The notes beneath the pieces were generated by a model, which made no database searches, was not told the DNA's origin, and worked only from the letters and a program-made list of their open reading frames with translations. Source: UBA8752 sp002336475 (GTDB lineage: Bacteria > Bacteroidota > Bacteroidia > Flavobacteriales_D > Sanyastnellaceae). From it: a stretch of DNA of 64,000 nt. The stretch lies in NCBI GenBank assembly GCA_943846755.1, contig OX044365.1, forward strand, positions 434,001 through 498,000, read 5' to 3'. The position numbers were made by a program, and so were the translations under genes. Shown piece by piece: positions 17,933 through 26,513 of the stretch. Positions within the stretch are counted from its first letter, which is position 1. Each line of letters begins with the position of its first letter.

Positions 17933-19027
17933 CTATAATGAGGGCGATTCACGGCGCAGCTGTTTTGCGATTTCACTGCCGATGTCGGTCGGATTCGAGC
18001 CCGTATGGTTGAACACGACCACTGCGTCTTTACCGTCCAATGAGCGCCACCACCAGGTCCTGGCTCCCAACCATGCTCCGGAATGGGCGGCATGATCGGT
18101 GTCAGGCAAGGACCACCCAAATCCGTAATTCGTGGCGCTTCCGTCCAACAAGACCCCGGTCTGAAAAGCCTGCGTGCGGATGGAATCCGGAAGGATGGAC
18201 GTCACGTGGAAGGACCACCAATCATTCCAGCGGGTTACATCCTCGGCGCACATGAAAACGCCACCGTCACCAGCCACCCCATCGAGTTCGGTGGGGTTAA
18301 TCTGCGCCGCATTCGGCTCCACGCCCTCCATGCTCCACGTCTTGTGGGGCCAATCCTTGTCTTCCGAAAAAAGGTTCCACACCCGCGTGCACTCCAGTCC
18401 GGCGGGCCCGAAGACCTCGGCCATCATCAGCTCCTCAAACGGCTGGCCATACACCCGCTCCAACAACCCGGCCAGCAGGACATAGCCCGTGTTGCTGTAT
18501 TCAAATGCCTCGCCCACTGCGCGCTCCATCGGCGGCGCGTCAGGCAAGGCTGCCAGCACATCGGCAATCCCGAGGAACCCCCGCTCGGGAATCGGCAGGT
18601 CCATGTAGAAATCGGGAATCCCGGAAACATGCTGCATCAAATGACGCACTGTCACCCCCTCGTAGGGGCACTCCAACAACCACACGCGGATGTCGTCGTC
18701 CAACCCGATCCGCCCCTGCCCCACTGCCGTCAGCACTCCGGCCGCCGTGAACTGCTTGGACACACTGGCCAATCGAAACATGGACGCGCTGGACACCGGG
18801 TCTCCTCCACTCCGCTCCACCCCATGAAACCACTGCCCCCAGACTTCGCCCTCGCGCATCACCACCACCGCGCCAGCGTGCAAGCCTGCACCATGCAGGC
18901 TATCGAGCCACACTCCAACCTGCGCCGCCTCATCACCTCCCCCTGCCTCCACCTGCAAGGCAGGCAACCCTGGCCCACATCCGCTCATCGCCCCAACCCA
19001 CAATACCCACAATACCATCCTATTCAT
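17933..19027 (-). CDS. Beta-lactamase-family serine hydrolase (lipoprotein)
   Basis: A 364-residue class-C beta-lactamase/esterase-type protein. The ATG at 19027 gives a short lipoprotein signal with Cys17 (AMSGC). Any longer reading would run back through the tRNA-Asp and its terminator and is rejected; an ATG at 19063 is a lesser alternative. Motifs: SVSK (Ser88, Lys91), YSN (177-179) and HSG (315-317) replacing KTG, the usual active-site set. Such proteins are D-peptidases or carboxylesterases more often than true beta-lactamases, so antibiotic resistance should not be assumed. It is probably periplasmic and lipid-anchored. Confidence 0.87.
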   Translation of the reverse strand: MNRMVLWVLWVGAMSGCGPGLPALQVEAGGGDEAAQVGVWLDSLHGAGLHAGAVVVMREGEVWGQWFHGVERSGGDPVSSASMFRLASVSKQFTAAGVLTAVGQGRIGLDDDIRVWLLECPYEGVTVRHLMQHVSGIPDFYMDLPIPERGFLGIADVLAALPDAPPMERAVGEAFEYSNTGYVLLAGLLERVYGQPFEELMMAEVFGPAGLECTRVWNLFSEDKDWPHKTWSMEGVEPNAAQINPTELDGVAGDGGVFMCAEDVTRWNDWWSFHVTSILPDSIRTQAFQTGVLLDGSATNYGFGWSLPDTDHAAHSGAWLGARTWWWRSLDGKDAVVVFNHTGSNPTDIGSEIAKQLRRESPSL

Positions 19028-19116
19028 AAAGGCCAAGATCTGCAATGCAATGCGGCGCACCATCACCAAGAGCCAAAATTGAAGGACCACCCGCTGTTGG
19101 GCCACTGTCTTAACGC

Positions 19117-19149
19117 AAAAGTCCCCCAGCCGTTGGGGCTGAGGGACTC
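19117..19149 (-). terminator. Terminator downstream of tRNA-Asp
   Basis: On the minus strand, stem AGTCCCtCAGCC, loop, GGCTGgGGGACT and a TTTT run, starting about 12 bases after the tRNA 3' CCA. It separates the tRNA from the serine hydrolase gene. Confidence 0.75.
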
Positions 19150-19160
19150 TCGAATTGTGT

Positions 19161-19237
19161 TGGCGGTCTGGACGAGACTCGAACTCGCGACCCCATGCGT
19201 GACAGGCATGTATTCTAACCAACTGAACTACCAGACC
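19161..19237 (-). tRNA. tRNA-Asp (GTC)
   Basis: A 77-base cloverleaf including an encoded CCA. The acceptor arm GGTCTGG pairs with CCAGACC, the anticodon stem CATGC pairs with GCATG, and the loop CTGTCAC holds anticodon GTC (plus-strand 19201-19203), giving aspartate. The T arm has GCGAG-TTCGAGT-CTCGT and the D arm is AGTTGGTTA. It is followed by its own hairpin terminator. Confidence 0.95.
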
Positions 19238-19360
19238 TGGTCTTTCGACCTCCGCATCCGACTTCTCGTCTGCGGGGGCGCAAATATACGGTTGCGCCTT
19301 TTAATGGTTACAAGTGGCATCTGTTTTTTTTGCGGGGAATGCCGCCGCGGTGATCAAAGC

Positions 19361-19768
19361 TCATCTTTCGAAATCGAGCTTCATCAGGTCCTTCTTTGTC
19401 AGGACACTGAGTTCCAAGGTCCCCGAAGGCCATTCGCGGGCATCGAGGATCAATTCGTTCGGGCCAGGCGCGAGGAGCCAAGAACCACTTCTAAGCACTT
19501 TACCGTCGGGCAATCCGACTTGGTAAAGCACGAAATTCTCTTGTTCCATCTCCACACGGAGCACCACACGCTCTTTGGACTCGGTGTCGATTTGAATCCG
19601 TTCCAAGAGGTGCTTCTTGTGAATGGGTTCCTTTACCGTGATCCGATGTGTTGGCAAAACAAAAGCCGATTCGGCAGTTGTGGCCATGGAAAAAGCAGCA
19701 GGGACCAGCATTGCGGCTGAAGCGGCTGCAGTGCGCGTTGCGCGACGGATGAGGAAGTGTTTTGCCAT
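19361..19768 (-). CDS. Small exported protein resembling a lone T9SS C-terminal domain
   Basis: A 135-residue protein; the ATG at 19768 is preferred to an upstream GTG. A basic N-terminus (MAKHFLIRRATRTAAASAAM) and a hydrophobic stretch suggest a signal peptide ending near residue 30. The rest resembles the beta-sandwich of T9SS sorting domains: RVVLRVEMEQENFVLYQVGLP, then DGKVLRSGSW, LLAPGPNELILDAREWPSG, then TLELSVLTKKD. There is no passenger domain, which is unusual. It could be a shuttle or competitor of CTD sorting, or simply an unrelated beta protein. Low certainty on function. Confidence 0.6.
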   Translation of the reverse strand: MAKHFLIRRATRTAAASAAMLVPAAFSMATTAESAFVLPTHRITVKEPIHKKHLLERIQIDTESKERVVLRVEMEQENFVLYQVGLPDGKVLRSGSWLLAPGPNELILDAREWPSGTLELSVLTKKDLMKLDFER

Positions 19769-19850
19769 GGCGTGCCCAAGAGCGGTTGTGAAGGGCGGGC
19801 AAGAAAGCACGCTATTCACAATTGCGCAAGGAAATGCACTGTTGAAATGT

Positions 19851-19879
19851 TGATAACCTCTCTACCTCACTGGTTATCA
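19851..19879. repeat. Perfect 8-bp inverted repeat, TGATAACC-N13-GGTTATCA
   Basis: It lies in the 129-base gap between the DUF58 gene and the small CTD-like gene (both minus). There is no T run, so it is a poor intrinsic terminator; an operator or a Rho-assisted hairpin are possible roles. Confidence 0.5.
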
Positions 19880-19897
19880 GCGACAAGAAATTAACAA

Positions 19898-20827
19898 TCA
19901 GCGCATCTTCTTCCGCTTCAGCAGATAGGCTGTCAACACGGGGTTGACCCCTTTGGCGATGTCGACATCGACCCAATCTATGCCCGCAGAGCCGCATCTG
20001 ACGTCGAGTTCGCGGCGCAATTCCGCCATCTTGGAAACGTAATTTTCCCGGACTTCAGCCGGATTGGCGCGCACCTCTTCCCCACTCTCCAAATCGATAA
20101 AAGTGGTCGGACGGTCCGGGAAATCAAACCGCTGTTCGGTTTGTTCGTCCAAGACATGGAACACCACGACCTCGTGCTTGGCATGCCGCAAATGGGCCAA
20201 TGCCGCAAACATGGCGTCTAGGTCTTGCGCCCTGTCCAGCATGTCGCTAAACAGAACGATGAGCGAGCGCTTCGGCGTGGCTTCCGCAATCGTGTGGATG
20301 GCCTCTACGGCAGCGGTCTCTCCTCCCCCCTTTCCGACACCAACGAGCACCTTTTCGAGCTCAGCATACATGAGGTGCTGGTGGGCTTGGGTCGAGCGCG
20401 CTTTGTGGTGGGCGTGCAGGGTGCTGTCAAAGAGGCTCAAACCCACGGCATCGCGTTGGCGCTTGAAGAGTTCGATCAGGGTCGCTGCTGCATGGGTGGC
20501 AAACTTGATCTTGTTCATGCCCGTCTCCGGCGACACGTCCGCGGGATAGTACATCGAGCCTGAGGTGTCGATCACCACCTGACAGCGCAGGTTGGTTTCC
20601 TCTTCGTAGGTCTTGACATAGAAGCGGTCGGAACGGGCGTACAGCTTCCAGTCGACATGCCGCATGCTCTCGCCAGGATTGTAAAGCCTGTGCTCGGCAA
20701 ACTCTACACTGAACCCATGATAGGGACTGCGGTGCAAGCCTGTGATAAAGCCTTCCACGGCCTGCTTGGCGAGGAATTCGAGCGATCCGAGCTGTCGGAA
20801 CTGGTGGGGTTGCAGGTTGATGGGCAC
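19898..20827 (-). CDS. DUF58 (von Willebrand-A-like) protein
   Basis: A 309-residue cytoplasmic protein of the DUF58 family. The family core GFSVEFAEHRLYNPGES, then MRHVDWKLYAR is at about 38-68, followed by a vWA-like domain with a metal-ion site DTSGSM (about 88-93) and LIVLFSDMLD. DUF58 proteins often pair with MoxR AAA+ ATPases and other vWA proteins, but no moxR is seen next to it here. The start is GTG; a TATCTTTG element ends 9 bases upstream, so the message may be almost leaderless. It lies directly after the trxA terminator. Confidence 0.88.
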   Translation of the reverse strand: MPINLQPHQFRQLGSLEFLAKQAVEGFITGLHRSPYHGFSVEFAEHRLYNPGESMRHVDWKLYARSDRFYVKTYEEETNLRCQVVIDTSGSMYYPADVSPETGMNKIKFATHAAATLIELFKRQRDAVGLSLFDSTLHAHHKARSTQAHQHLMYAELEKVLVGVGKGGGETAAVEAIHTIAEATPKRSLIVLFSDMLDRAQDLDAMFAALAHLRHAKHEVVVFHVLDEQTEQRFDFPDRPTTFIDLESGEEVRANPAEVRENYVSKMAELRRELDVRCGSAGIDWVDVDIAKGVNPVLTAYLLKRKKMR

Positions 20828-20835
20828 GGCTTCTT

Positions 20836-20843
20836 CAAAGATA
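20836..20843 (-). promoter_or_regulatory. -7 element (TATCTTTG) before the DUF58 gene
   Basis: A perfect TAnnTTTG on the minus strand, 9 bases before the GTG start. No well-spaced TTG is visible upstream because the trxA terminator hairpin occupies that place. Confidence 0.4.
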
Positions 20844-20851
20844 CGGAGACG

Positions 20852-20880
20852 AAAACGCCCCGCTTGGGGCGGGGCGTTTC
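20852..20880 (-). terminator. Rho-independent terminator of trxA
   Basis: On the minus strand, AACGCCCCGC-cccaa-GCGGGGCGTT followed by TT. A 10-bp G+C-rich stem just after the trxA stop. Confidence 0.85.
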
Positions 20881-20904
20881 AAATCTGAGTTGAGCGAAAG
20901 GCGG

Positions 20905-21225
20905 TTAGGCCATCAGCTTCTCAAGCTTCTCTGTCAGTACGTTTTCAGGTACAGCTCCGACCGACTTGTCGACCACTTCGCCGTTCTTCAAGAACACGAT
21001 GGTGGGGATGGAGCGCACGCCAAACTTCATGCTGATTTCTTGGTTGGAGTCGACGTCGACCTTGCCGACGACGGCTTTTCCTTCGTAGTCGCCTGCGATT
21101 TTCTCGACAACGGGACCAACCATGCGGCAAGGGCCACACCATTCTGCCCAGAAGTCGACCATCACGGGCTTGTCCGTGTTCATCACGACTTCTTCGAAGT
21201 TTGCTTCGTTGATTTCAATAGCCAT
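20905..21225 (-). CDS. trxA: Thioredoxin
   Basis: A 106-residue cytoplasmic thioredoxin with the redox motif WCGPC (about 30-34), the buried Asp of VDFWAEW, the cis-Pro region SIPTIVFLKNGE and the final amphipathic helix. It reduces protein disulfides using electrons from thioredoxin reductase. It has its own promoter (21245-21272) and terminator, so it is a stand-alone unit although it follows dnaE on the same strand. Length and motifs are entirely standard. Confidence 0.97.
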   Translation of the reverse strand: MAIEINEANFEEVVMNTDKPVMVDFWAEWCGPCRMVGPVVEKIAGDYEGKAVVGKVDVDSNQEISMKFGVRSIPTIVFLKNGEVVDKSVGAVPENVLTEKLEKLMA

Positions 21226-21244
21226 GGGGAGCGTAATTAGACTC

Positions 21245-21272
21245 CAAATTTAACCGGGCTTTTCTGCATCAA
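21245..21272 (-). promoter_or_regulatory. Promoter of trxA
   Basis: On the minus strand, TTG (21270-21272), 17-base spacer, TAAATTTG (21245-21252): a perfect Bacteroidota -33/-7 pair. The ATG is about 20 bases downstream. Confidence 0.65.
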
Positions 21273-21301
21273 CGTGACTCAGGTCGCCAAAGGGTGTCAA
21301 C

Positions 21302-24300
21302 TTATCCACCGCTGCTCAGCACCTTGTACTCCACACCGTCCAAAGCCTCGAGTCCATCCAACAGTTCTGAGGAGAGCGCCACCCGTTTTCGCCGCGAGGG
21401 CATCTCGAGCACAGCCTCTGGATGGTGCAACTCTACGGTCACTCCTACTCCACCTTGGTTGGACTCGATCAGTGCGCACACTTGCTCTACCAAGCCATCG
21501 TCCAACTTGGCCAAGTTGACCTGAACCCTGAGCCTGCCCGCCATCTTTTCGAGCACGTCTGACAGAAGCTCAATGCGGGTCACCTTGAACTCGAGTTCAT
21601 CGGCGCCGCGGAACTGCTTCATCTGGACCTTGCCCTTGATGTAAAGGAACCAGCCGGACACCATGAATTCCCTGAACTTGATGTAATCATCGCGCCAAAA
21701 CGTCATGCGCTGCGAGCCGTGGTAGTCTTCGACGGTCATGCCGCCCCAAGGGCGGCCGTTTTTGGCCATTTTGTGTTCGGCCTCCGTCACCATGCCACCG
21801 AAGGAAATCGTGCGCCCACGGGCCGCTACCATGTCTTCGAGGTTCGACAACCCCCCAGGGGTGCAGAATTGGTCCAGTTGCACCTTGAACTCGTCCAAAG
21901 GGTGCCCGGAGAGGTAAACCCCCACGACTTCTTTTTCGCGGGCGAGCTTGTCGAATGGATCCCACTCGTCGCACACAGGCACCGGTGGCTCGGGAATCTC
22001 CATGGCCCCCGAGTCTCCGCCAAATAGTGAGGCTTGCGAGGAATTCTCGCTCTCCTGAGTGGCCTGACCGTAGCGGATGGCCAGCTCTATGGTCGTGCGG
22101 CCCTTGGTGTCTTCAGCGAAGCACTGAGAACGGAAAATGGCCTGTGGAAGGTCGTCAAATCCGCCGCCTCGGGCCAGGGCCTCGAACACGCGCTTGTTGC
22201 AGTCCTTGAGGTTGACCTTGACTGCAAAGTCAAAAATGCTGTTGTAGGGCTCTTCTTCTCTGCACTCCACAATTGAAGCCACAGCCCCTTCGCCCACGCC
22301 GCTCATGGCGCCCAATCCAAATCGGATGGCCCCCTCGGCGTTTACTGCAAACTTGAACTGGGACTCGTTCACGTCTGGCCCCAAGACCGCGGTCCCCATC
22401 CTCCGGCATTCCTCCATAAAGAAGGTCACCTTCTTGATGTCGGACATGTTGTTGGACAGCACCGCTGCCATGAATTCGGCCGGGTGGTTGGCTTTGAGGT
22501 AGGCCGTCTGGTAGGCCACCCAAGCGTAACATGTGGAGTGTGACTTGTTGAAGGCGTAACTGGCAAAGGCCTCCCAGTCCTTCCAGATTTTCTCGAGCAC
22601 GGTGGTGTCGTGGCCCCGCTCCCCTCCTCCTTCGAGGAACTTGGGCTTCATCTTGGCAATCAAGTCGGCCTTCTTCTTGCCCATCGCCTTACGCAAGGTG
22701 TCCGCTTCTCCTTTTGTGAACCCGGCCAGTTTTTGGCTGAGCAGCATGACTTGCTCTTGGTACACCGTGATGCCATAGGTTTCTGCGAGGTACTCTTCGC
22801 AGGCATCGAGGTCGTATTTCACCGGTTCCTGGCCGTGCTTCCTGCGCACGAATGCGGGGATGTATTCCAAGGGGCCGGGACGGTACAGCGCGTTCATCGC
22901 GATCAGGTCCGCGAACTCTGTGGGCTTGAGGTCCTTGAGGTAGCGCTGCATTCCAACGGACTCGTACTGAAAGATGCCTACCGTATCGCCGCGTTGGAAC
23001 AATTCATAGGTCGCTTCATCGTCCAGCGGAAAGGCCTCTGGGTCGAGCTCCACGCCACTGCGCAGCTTGACGTTGCGCACCGCGTCCTTGATGATGGTCA
23101 GGGTTTTCAATCCCAAGAAGTCCATCTTGAGCAGGCCCGCGTCCTCTGCCACCGAGTTGTCGAACTGCGTGCACACCATGTCGCTGTCCTTGGCTGTGGC
23201 CACTGGCACGAACTTGGTGATGTCATCCGGCGTGATGATGACCCCACAAGCGTGGATGCCGGTGTTCCGCACAGAGCCTTCGATCACGCGGGCTTTCTTG
23301 AGGACTTCTGACTCCAAGCCGTGGCCGTCGTGGATGGCTTTGATGGCGTTGACCTGGTCCAAGCCTTCTTGTCCACGCAGCTTGTCTTTGAGGGACTTGT
23401 CGTCCAACTTGAACAACTTGGACAAGGAGATGTCCGGCATCTGCTTGGACAGCCTGTCGGCATCCCCGAGTGGCAATTCCATGACGCGGGCGGTATCCCT
23501 GATGGAGCTTTTGGCCGCCATCGTGCCATAGGTGATGATTTGGGCGACCTGGTTGGCTCCGTACTTGTTGATGACATAGTCGATCACCTTGCCACGCCCT
23601 TCGTCATCAAAGTCGATGTCGATGTCCGGCAGCGAGACCCTGTCGGGATTCAAGAAGCGCTCGAACAGCAAGTCATACGCGATGGGGTCCACGTTGGTGA
23701 TGCCGGTGCAATAAGCCACAGCGCTTCCCGCTGCAGACCCACGTCCTGGCCCTACGCTGACGCCCATTTCTCGGGCAGCGGTGGTAAAGTCCTGCACAAT
23801 CAGGAAGTACCCCGGATAACCTGTGCGCGCGATGGTTTCCAGCTCAAAGTCGAGGCGCTGGCGCACATCTTCTGTGATCTCGTCATAGCGGACTTCAGCC
23901 CCCTTATATGTCAGATGCTTGAGGTAGGCGTTTTCACCCCGCTTTCCTCCGTCTTCAGCGTCTTTGGGATCTACAAATTCTTGGGGAATGTCAAATGCAG
24001 GCAGCAGCACATCCCGCTCCAGCGCATAGCCCTCGCAACCATCCACGATATCGCGCACCGTATGAAAGGCCTCAGGCACATCTGCAAAAAGCTGTTTCAT
24101 CTCCTGGGGAGACTTCAAATAGAACTCCTCGTTGGGCAACCCGAAGCGAAACTCGCGGCCGCGCTTGCCCACGTAACGTTTGGGCTGGCTGACATTGGCG
24201 GCGTCCTTCACGCACAACAGAATGTCATGGGCATCGGCCTCCTTGCGGGTGGTGTAGTAACTGTTGTTGGCCGCGATGTAACGCACATCGTGCTTTTCGC

Positions 24301-25603
24301 ACATCTCAAGCAAAAAGTCGTTGACCACCTTTTCTTCCTCCAATCCATGGCGGTTCAATTCCGCATAGAAGTTCTCTCCGAATTCTGCCTTCCACCAGAG
24401 AAACGCTTCTTCGGCTTGGCGGTCTCCCACATTGAGCAGAAGGCTCGGCACTTCACTGAACAATCCGCCAGTTGTGACCACCAGGTCCTCTTTGTAGGCA
24501 AGGAGTTGCTCGCGGTCGATGCGCGGTACATAATAGAACCCGTCGGTGTAAGCGAGGGAGCTGAGCTTGGCCAACCGGTGGTAACCCTCCCGGTTTTTGG
24601 CGAGCAGGACAATGGGATAGCCATCGTCTTTCTTGGATCTGTCTGCGTGGTCGCGGCACACGTTGAGCTCGGCCCCCACGATGGGCTTGATGCCCGCTTT
24701 ATTCGCCGCGCGCACAAAATGAAAGGCCCCCATCATGTTGCCGCTGTCGGTCAATCCCATGGCGGGCATGCCGGCTTCCACCGCTTTGTCGACCAGGGCT
24801 TGAACACTAGAAGTGGCCTGAAGCACGCTGAATTGACTGTGGACATGCAAGTGCGAGAAAGGCACGTCTGCAAGGGCTGCCGCACCTGATGCTGCCGCGG
24901 GCACCTCACCCGAGGGTGATTTCCGGGGTGCAACAGACGGTTGGGCTTTGGCTTGAGCGAAGTTGGCCGCTTCTAGTTTCGGGGCCTCGTACTGAACGGC
25001 GCTCCCTTTGGGAAATCCGTCCCTTTGGATGATGCCGTGTTGGACCAGTGCAAAGAAGCACTTGGCCGTTGCATCGACATCGTAGGCCGCATCGTGGGCA
25101 TCCCCAAAACCTTCTCCGAAGAGTTTTTGGTGCAGTTCGGTCAGGGTCGGCCATTTGAACCGGCCTCCCCTGCCTCCGGGTATGGCGCAGAATTCGGTGG
25201 CCTCGTCTTTGGAGTCGATCGACGGCTTGCCGGTGATTCTTTCGGCACTGGCACCTCGGCGAATCCACTCTGCCCCCATGATGCTGACATCAAAACTGAT
25301 GTTGTGGCCCATGACGTACTCTGCCTGGTCTAGATCGCGGCCAAACTCCTCCAGTGCACTGTCCAGATCCACCCCCTCAGCCTCGGCCCGTTCGGTGGTG
25401 ATGCCGTGCACTTTGGCGGCGTTGAACGGAATGGTAAAACCATCTGGCCGTACAATCCTGTTGCCCCTCGATACCAGCTTCCCATCTGGAGAATGAAGCT
25501 GCCATGCCAGTTGAACCAAGCGGGGCCAGTTCTCCCCATCGGTGAGCGGCGCATTCCAATCGCGCGGCAGACCGGTGGTCTCGGTATCGTAGACGAGAAT
25601 CAT
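21302..25603 (-). CDS. dnaE: DNA polymerase III alpha subunit with fused N-terminal 3'-5' exonuclease
   Basis: About 1433 residues from the ATG at 25603, giving the family-typical start MILVYDTETTGLP; GTG 25651 and ATG 25621 are alternatives. Residues about 1-180 are a DnaQ-type exonuclease with DTETTG (Exo I), GHNISFD (Exo II) and HDAAYDVDAT (Exo III). A linker of about 60 residues leads to the PHP domain (HLHVHSQFS, near residue 252). The polymerase palm motif PDIDIDFDDEGR is near residue 657, and the clamp-binding motif QASLF near residue 1188, followed by an OB fold. It is the replicative polymerase; the fusion supplies proofreading in cis and is common in Bacteroidota. It diverges from folE. 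Confidence 0.95.
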   Translation of the reverse strand: MILVYDTETTGLPRDWNAPLTDGENWPRLVQLAWQLHSPDGKLVSRGNRIVRPDGFTIPFNAAKVHGITTERAEAEGVDLDSALEEFGRDLDQAEYVMGHNISFDVSIMGAEWIRRGASAERITGKPSIDSKDEATEFCAIPGGRGGRFKWPTLTELHQKLFGEGFGDAHDAAYDVDATAKCFFALVQHGIIQRDGFPKGSAVQYEAPKLEAANFAQAKAQPSVAPRKSPSGEVPAAASGAAALADVPFSHLHVHSQFSVLQATSSVQALVDKAVEAGMPAMGLTDSGNMMGAFHFVRAANKAGIKPIVGAELNVCRDHADRSKKDDGYPIVLLAKNREGYHRLAKLSSLAYTDGFYYVPRIDREQLLAYKEDLVVTTGGLFSEVPSLLLNVGDRQAEEAFLWWKAEFGENFYAELNRHGLEEEKVVNDFLLEMCEKHDVRYIAANNSYYTTRKEADAHDILLCVKDAANVSQPKRYVGKRGREFRFGLPNEEFYLKSPQEMKQLFADVPEAFHTVRDIVDGCEGYALERDVLLPAFDIPQEFVDPKDAEDGGKRGENAYLKHLTYKGAEVRYDEITEDVRQRLDFELETIARTGYPGYFLIVQDFTTAAREMGVSVGPGRGSAAGSAVAYCTGITNVDPIAYDLLFERFLNPDRVSLPDIDIDFDDEGRGKVIDYVINKYGANQVAQIITYGTMAAKSSIRDTARVMELPLGDADRLSKQMPDISLSKLFKLDDKSLKDKLRGQEGLDQVNAIKAIHDGHGLESEVLKKARVIEGSVRNTGIHACGVIITPDDITKFVPVATAKDSDMVCTQFDNSVAEDAGLLKMDFLGLKTLTIIKDAVRNVKLRSGVELDPEAFPLDDEATYELFQRGDTVGIFQYESVGMQRYLKDLKPTEFADLIAMNALYRPGPLEYIPAFVRRKHGQEPVKYDLDACEEYLAETYGITVYQEQVMLLSQKLAGFTKGEADTLRKAMGKKKADLIAKMKPKFLEGGGERGHDTTVLEKIWKDWEAFASYAFNKSHSTCYAWVAYQTAYLKANHPAEFMAAVLSNNMSDIKKVTFFMEECRRMGTAVLGPDVNESQFKFAVNAEGAIRFGLGAMSGVGEGAVASIVECREEEPYNSIFDFAVKVNLKDCNKRVFEALARGGGFDDLPQAIFRSQCFAEDTKGRTTIELAIRYGQATQESENSSQASLFGGDSGAMEIPEPPVPVCDEWDPFDKLAREKEVVGVYLSGHPLDEFKVQLDQFCTPGGLSNLEDMVAARGRTISFGGMVTEAEHKMAKNGRPWGGMTVEDYHGSQRMTFWRDDYIKFREFMVSGWFLYIKGKVQMKQFRGADELEFKVTRIELLSDVLEKMAGRLRVQVNLAKLDDGLVEQVCALIESNQGGVGVTVELHHPEAVLEMPSRRKRVALSSELLDGLEALDGVEYKVLSSGG

Positions 25604-25711
25604 GCGACCAATTTCGGCCATTCTTTCGTCGTGACCGCGCATTGTGGACACCCGGTGGATTGAACATCAATGGGCCCTATTTGCTTTACTCCTTATACCT
25701 GCTCAGAAAAT

Positions 25712-26401
25712 ATGACGACATCTAACCCCCTCACAAGCGGTGCATTTGAAAAGGCCGCGCAGAATGACACCATTGGCGACAACCATGTTGGCACTTCGGT
25801 GGACACGCCATTGCGTGCTAATGCCTTTGAATGGTCAGATGAGGAGAAAATGGCGCGCATCGAACCGCTGTTTCGGGAAATCATGGAGACTTTGGGGCTG
25901 GACTTGACCGACGACAGCCTCTCGGGCACTCCGAAGCGCGTGGCTAAAATGTATGTCCAGGAGATTTTCAAAGGGTTGAACCCAAAGAATCACCCTGTCT
26001 GCCGCACCTTCAATAACACCTATGAATATGGTGAGATGTTGGTCGAGAAGGACATCAATTTGAACTCTACCTGTGAGCACCATTTCCTGCCGATCGCCGG
26101 AAGGGCCCATGTGGCTTACAAGTCCTCAGGTCAGGTGATCGGTTTGAGCAAGATCAACCGTTTGGTGGACCATTATGCGAAGCGGCCTCAAGTACAAGAG
26201 CGCCTGACGCGACAAATAGCGGAAGCGCTCAAGGCCATTTTGGACACCGAAGACGTTGCGGTGATCATTGAAGCCAAGCACATGTGTGTCTCCAGCCGAG
26301 GCATTGAGGACGAACAGAGTTCTACCGTCACTGCCGATTACCACGGTGCCTTCAAGCAAAATGAGGCGCGGCGCGAATTTTTGGACCACATTCGCGGCTG
26401 A
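25712..26401 (+). CDS. folE: GTP cyclohydrolase I
   Basis: About 229 residues; ATG 25712 is preferred to ATG 25670. It catalyses GTP to 7,8-dihydroneopterin triphosphate, the entry to folate and pterins. Motifs: SGTPKRVAKMY, the zinc and active-site stretch STCEHHFLPIAGRAHVAY, LSKINRLVDHYAKRPQVQERLT and HMCVSSRGI. The first ~45 residues form a low-complexity leader not needed for the fold. It is divergent from dnaE and about 110 bases before rpsP, which has its own promoter. Confidence 0.96.
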   Translation: MTTSNPLTSGAFEKAAQNDTIGDNHVGTSVDTPLRANAFEWSDEEKMARIEPLFREIMETLGLDLTDDSLSGTPKRVAKMYVQEIFKGLNPKNHPVCRTFNNTYEYGEMLVEKDINLNSTCEHHFLPIAGRAHVAYKSSGQVIGLSKINRLVDHYAKRPQVQERLTRQIAEALKAILDTEDVAVIIEAKHMCVSSRGIEDEQSSTVTADYHGAFKQNEARREFLDHIRG

Positions 26402-26423
26402 TTGGGTTTGCCAAGAAAAAAGG

Positions 26424-26454
26424 TTGTTGGACCGCTGGTCACTGCCTATCTTCG
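26424..26454 (+). promoter_or_regulatory. Promoter of rpsP-rimM
   Basis: TTG (26424-26426), 20-base spacer, TATCTTCG (26447-26454), matching the Bacteroidota consensus at 7 of 8 positions. It leaves a leader of about 55 bases before the rpsP ATG. Confidence 0.6.
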
Positions 26455-26513
26455 CGCCCCATTTTCATTAGAATCAACAACGGGGTTTCGGACCCTTCTA
26501 AAACGTTTTTCAA

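Noticed and set aside
17933..19027. Reading the serine hydrolase as an antibiotic-resistance beta-lactamase
   Set aside because: HSG replaces KTG and the family is mostly peptidases and esterases; no evidence for beta-lactam hydrolysis.
19028..19222. N-terminal extension of the serine hydrolase frame through tRNA-Asp
   Set aside because: The extension translates the tRNA and the terminator; the lipoprotein signal starts at 19027.
18083..19720. A 545-codon open frame on the plus strand
   Set aside because: It runs antisense through the serine hydrolase, tRNA-Asp and its terminator; low-complexity His/Pro-rich shadow.
23321..24889. A 522-codon open frame on the plus strand inside dnaE
   Set aside because: It is antisense to the conserved polymerase core; composition follows the codon pattern of dnaE and no domain is recognisable.
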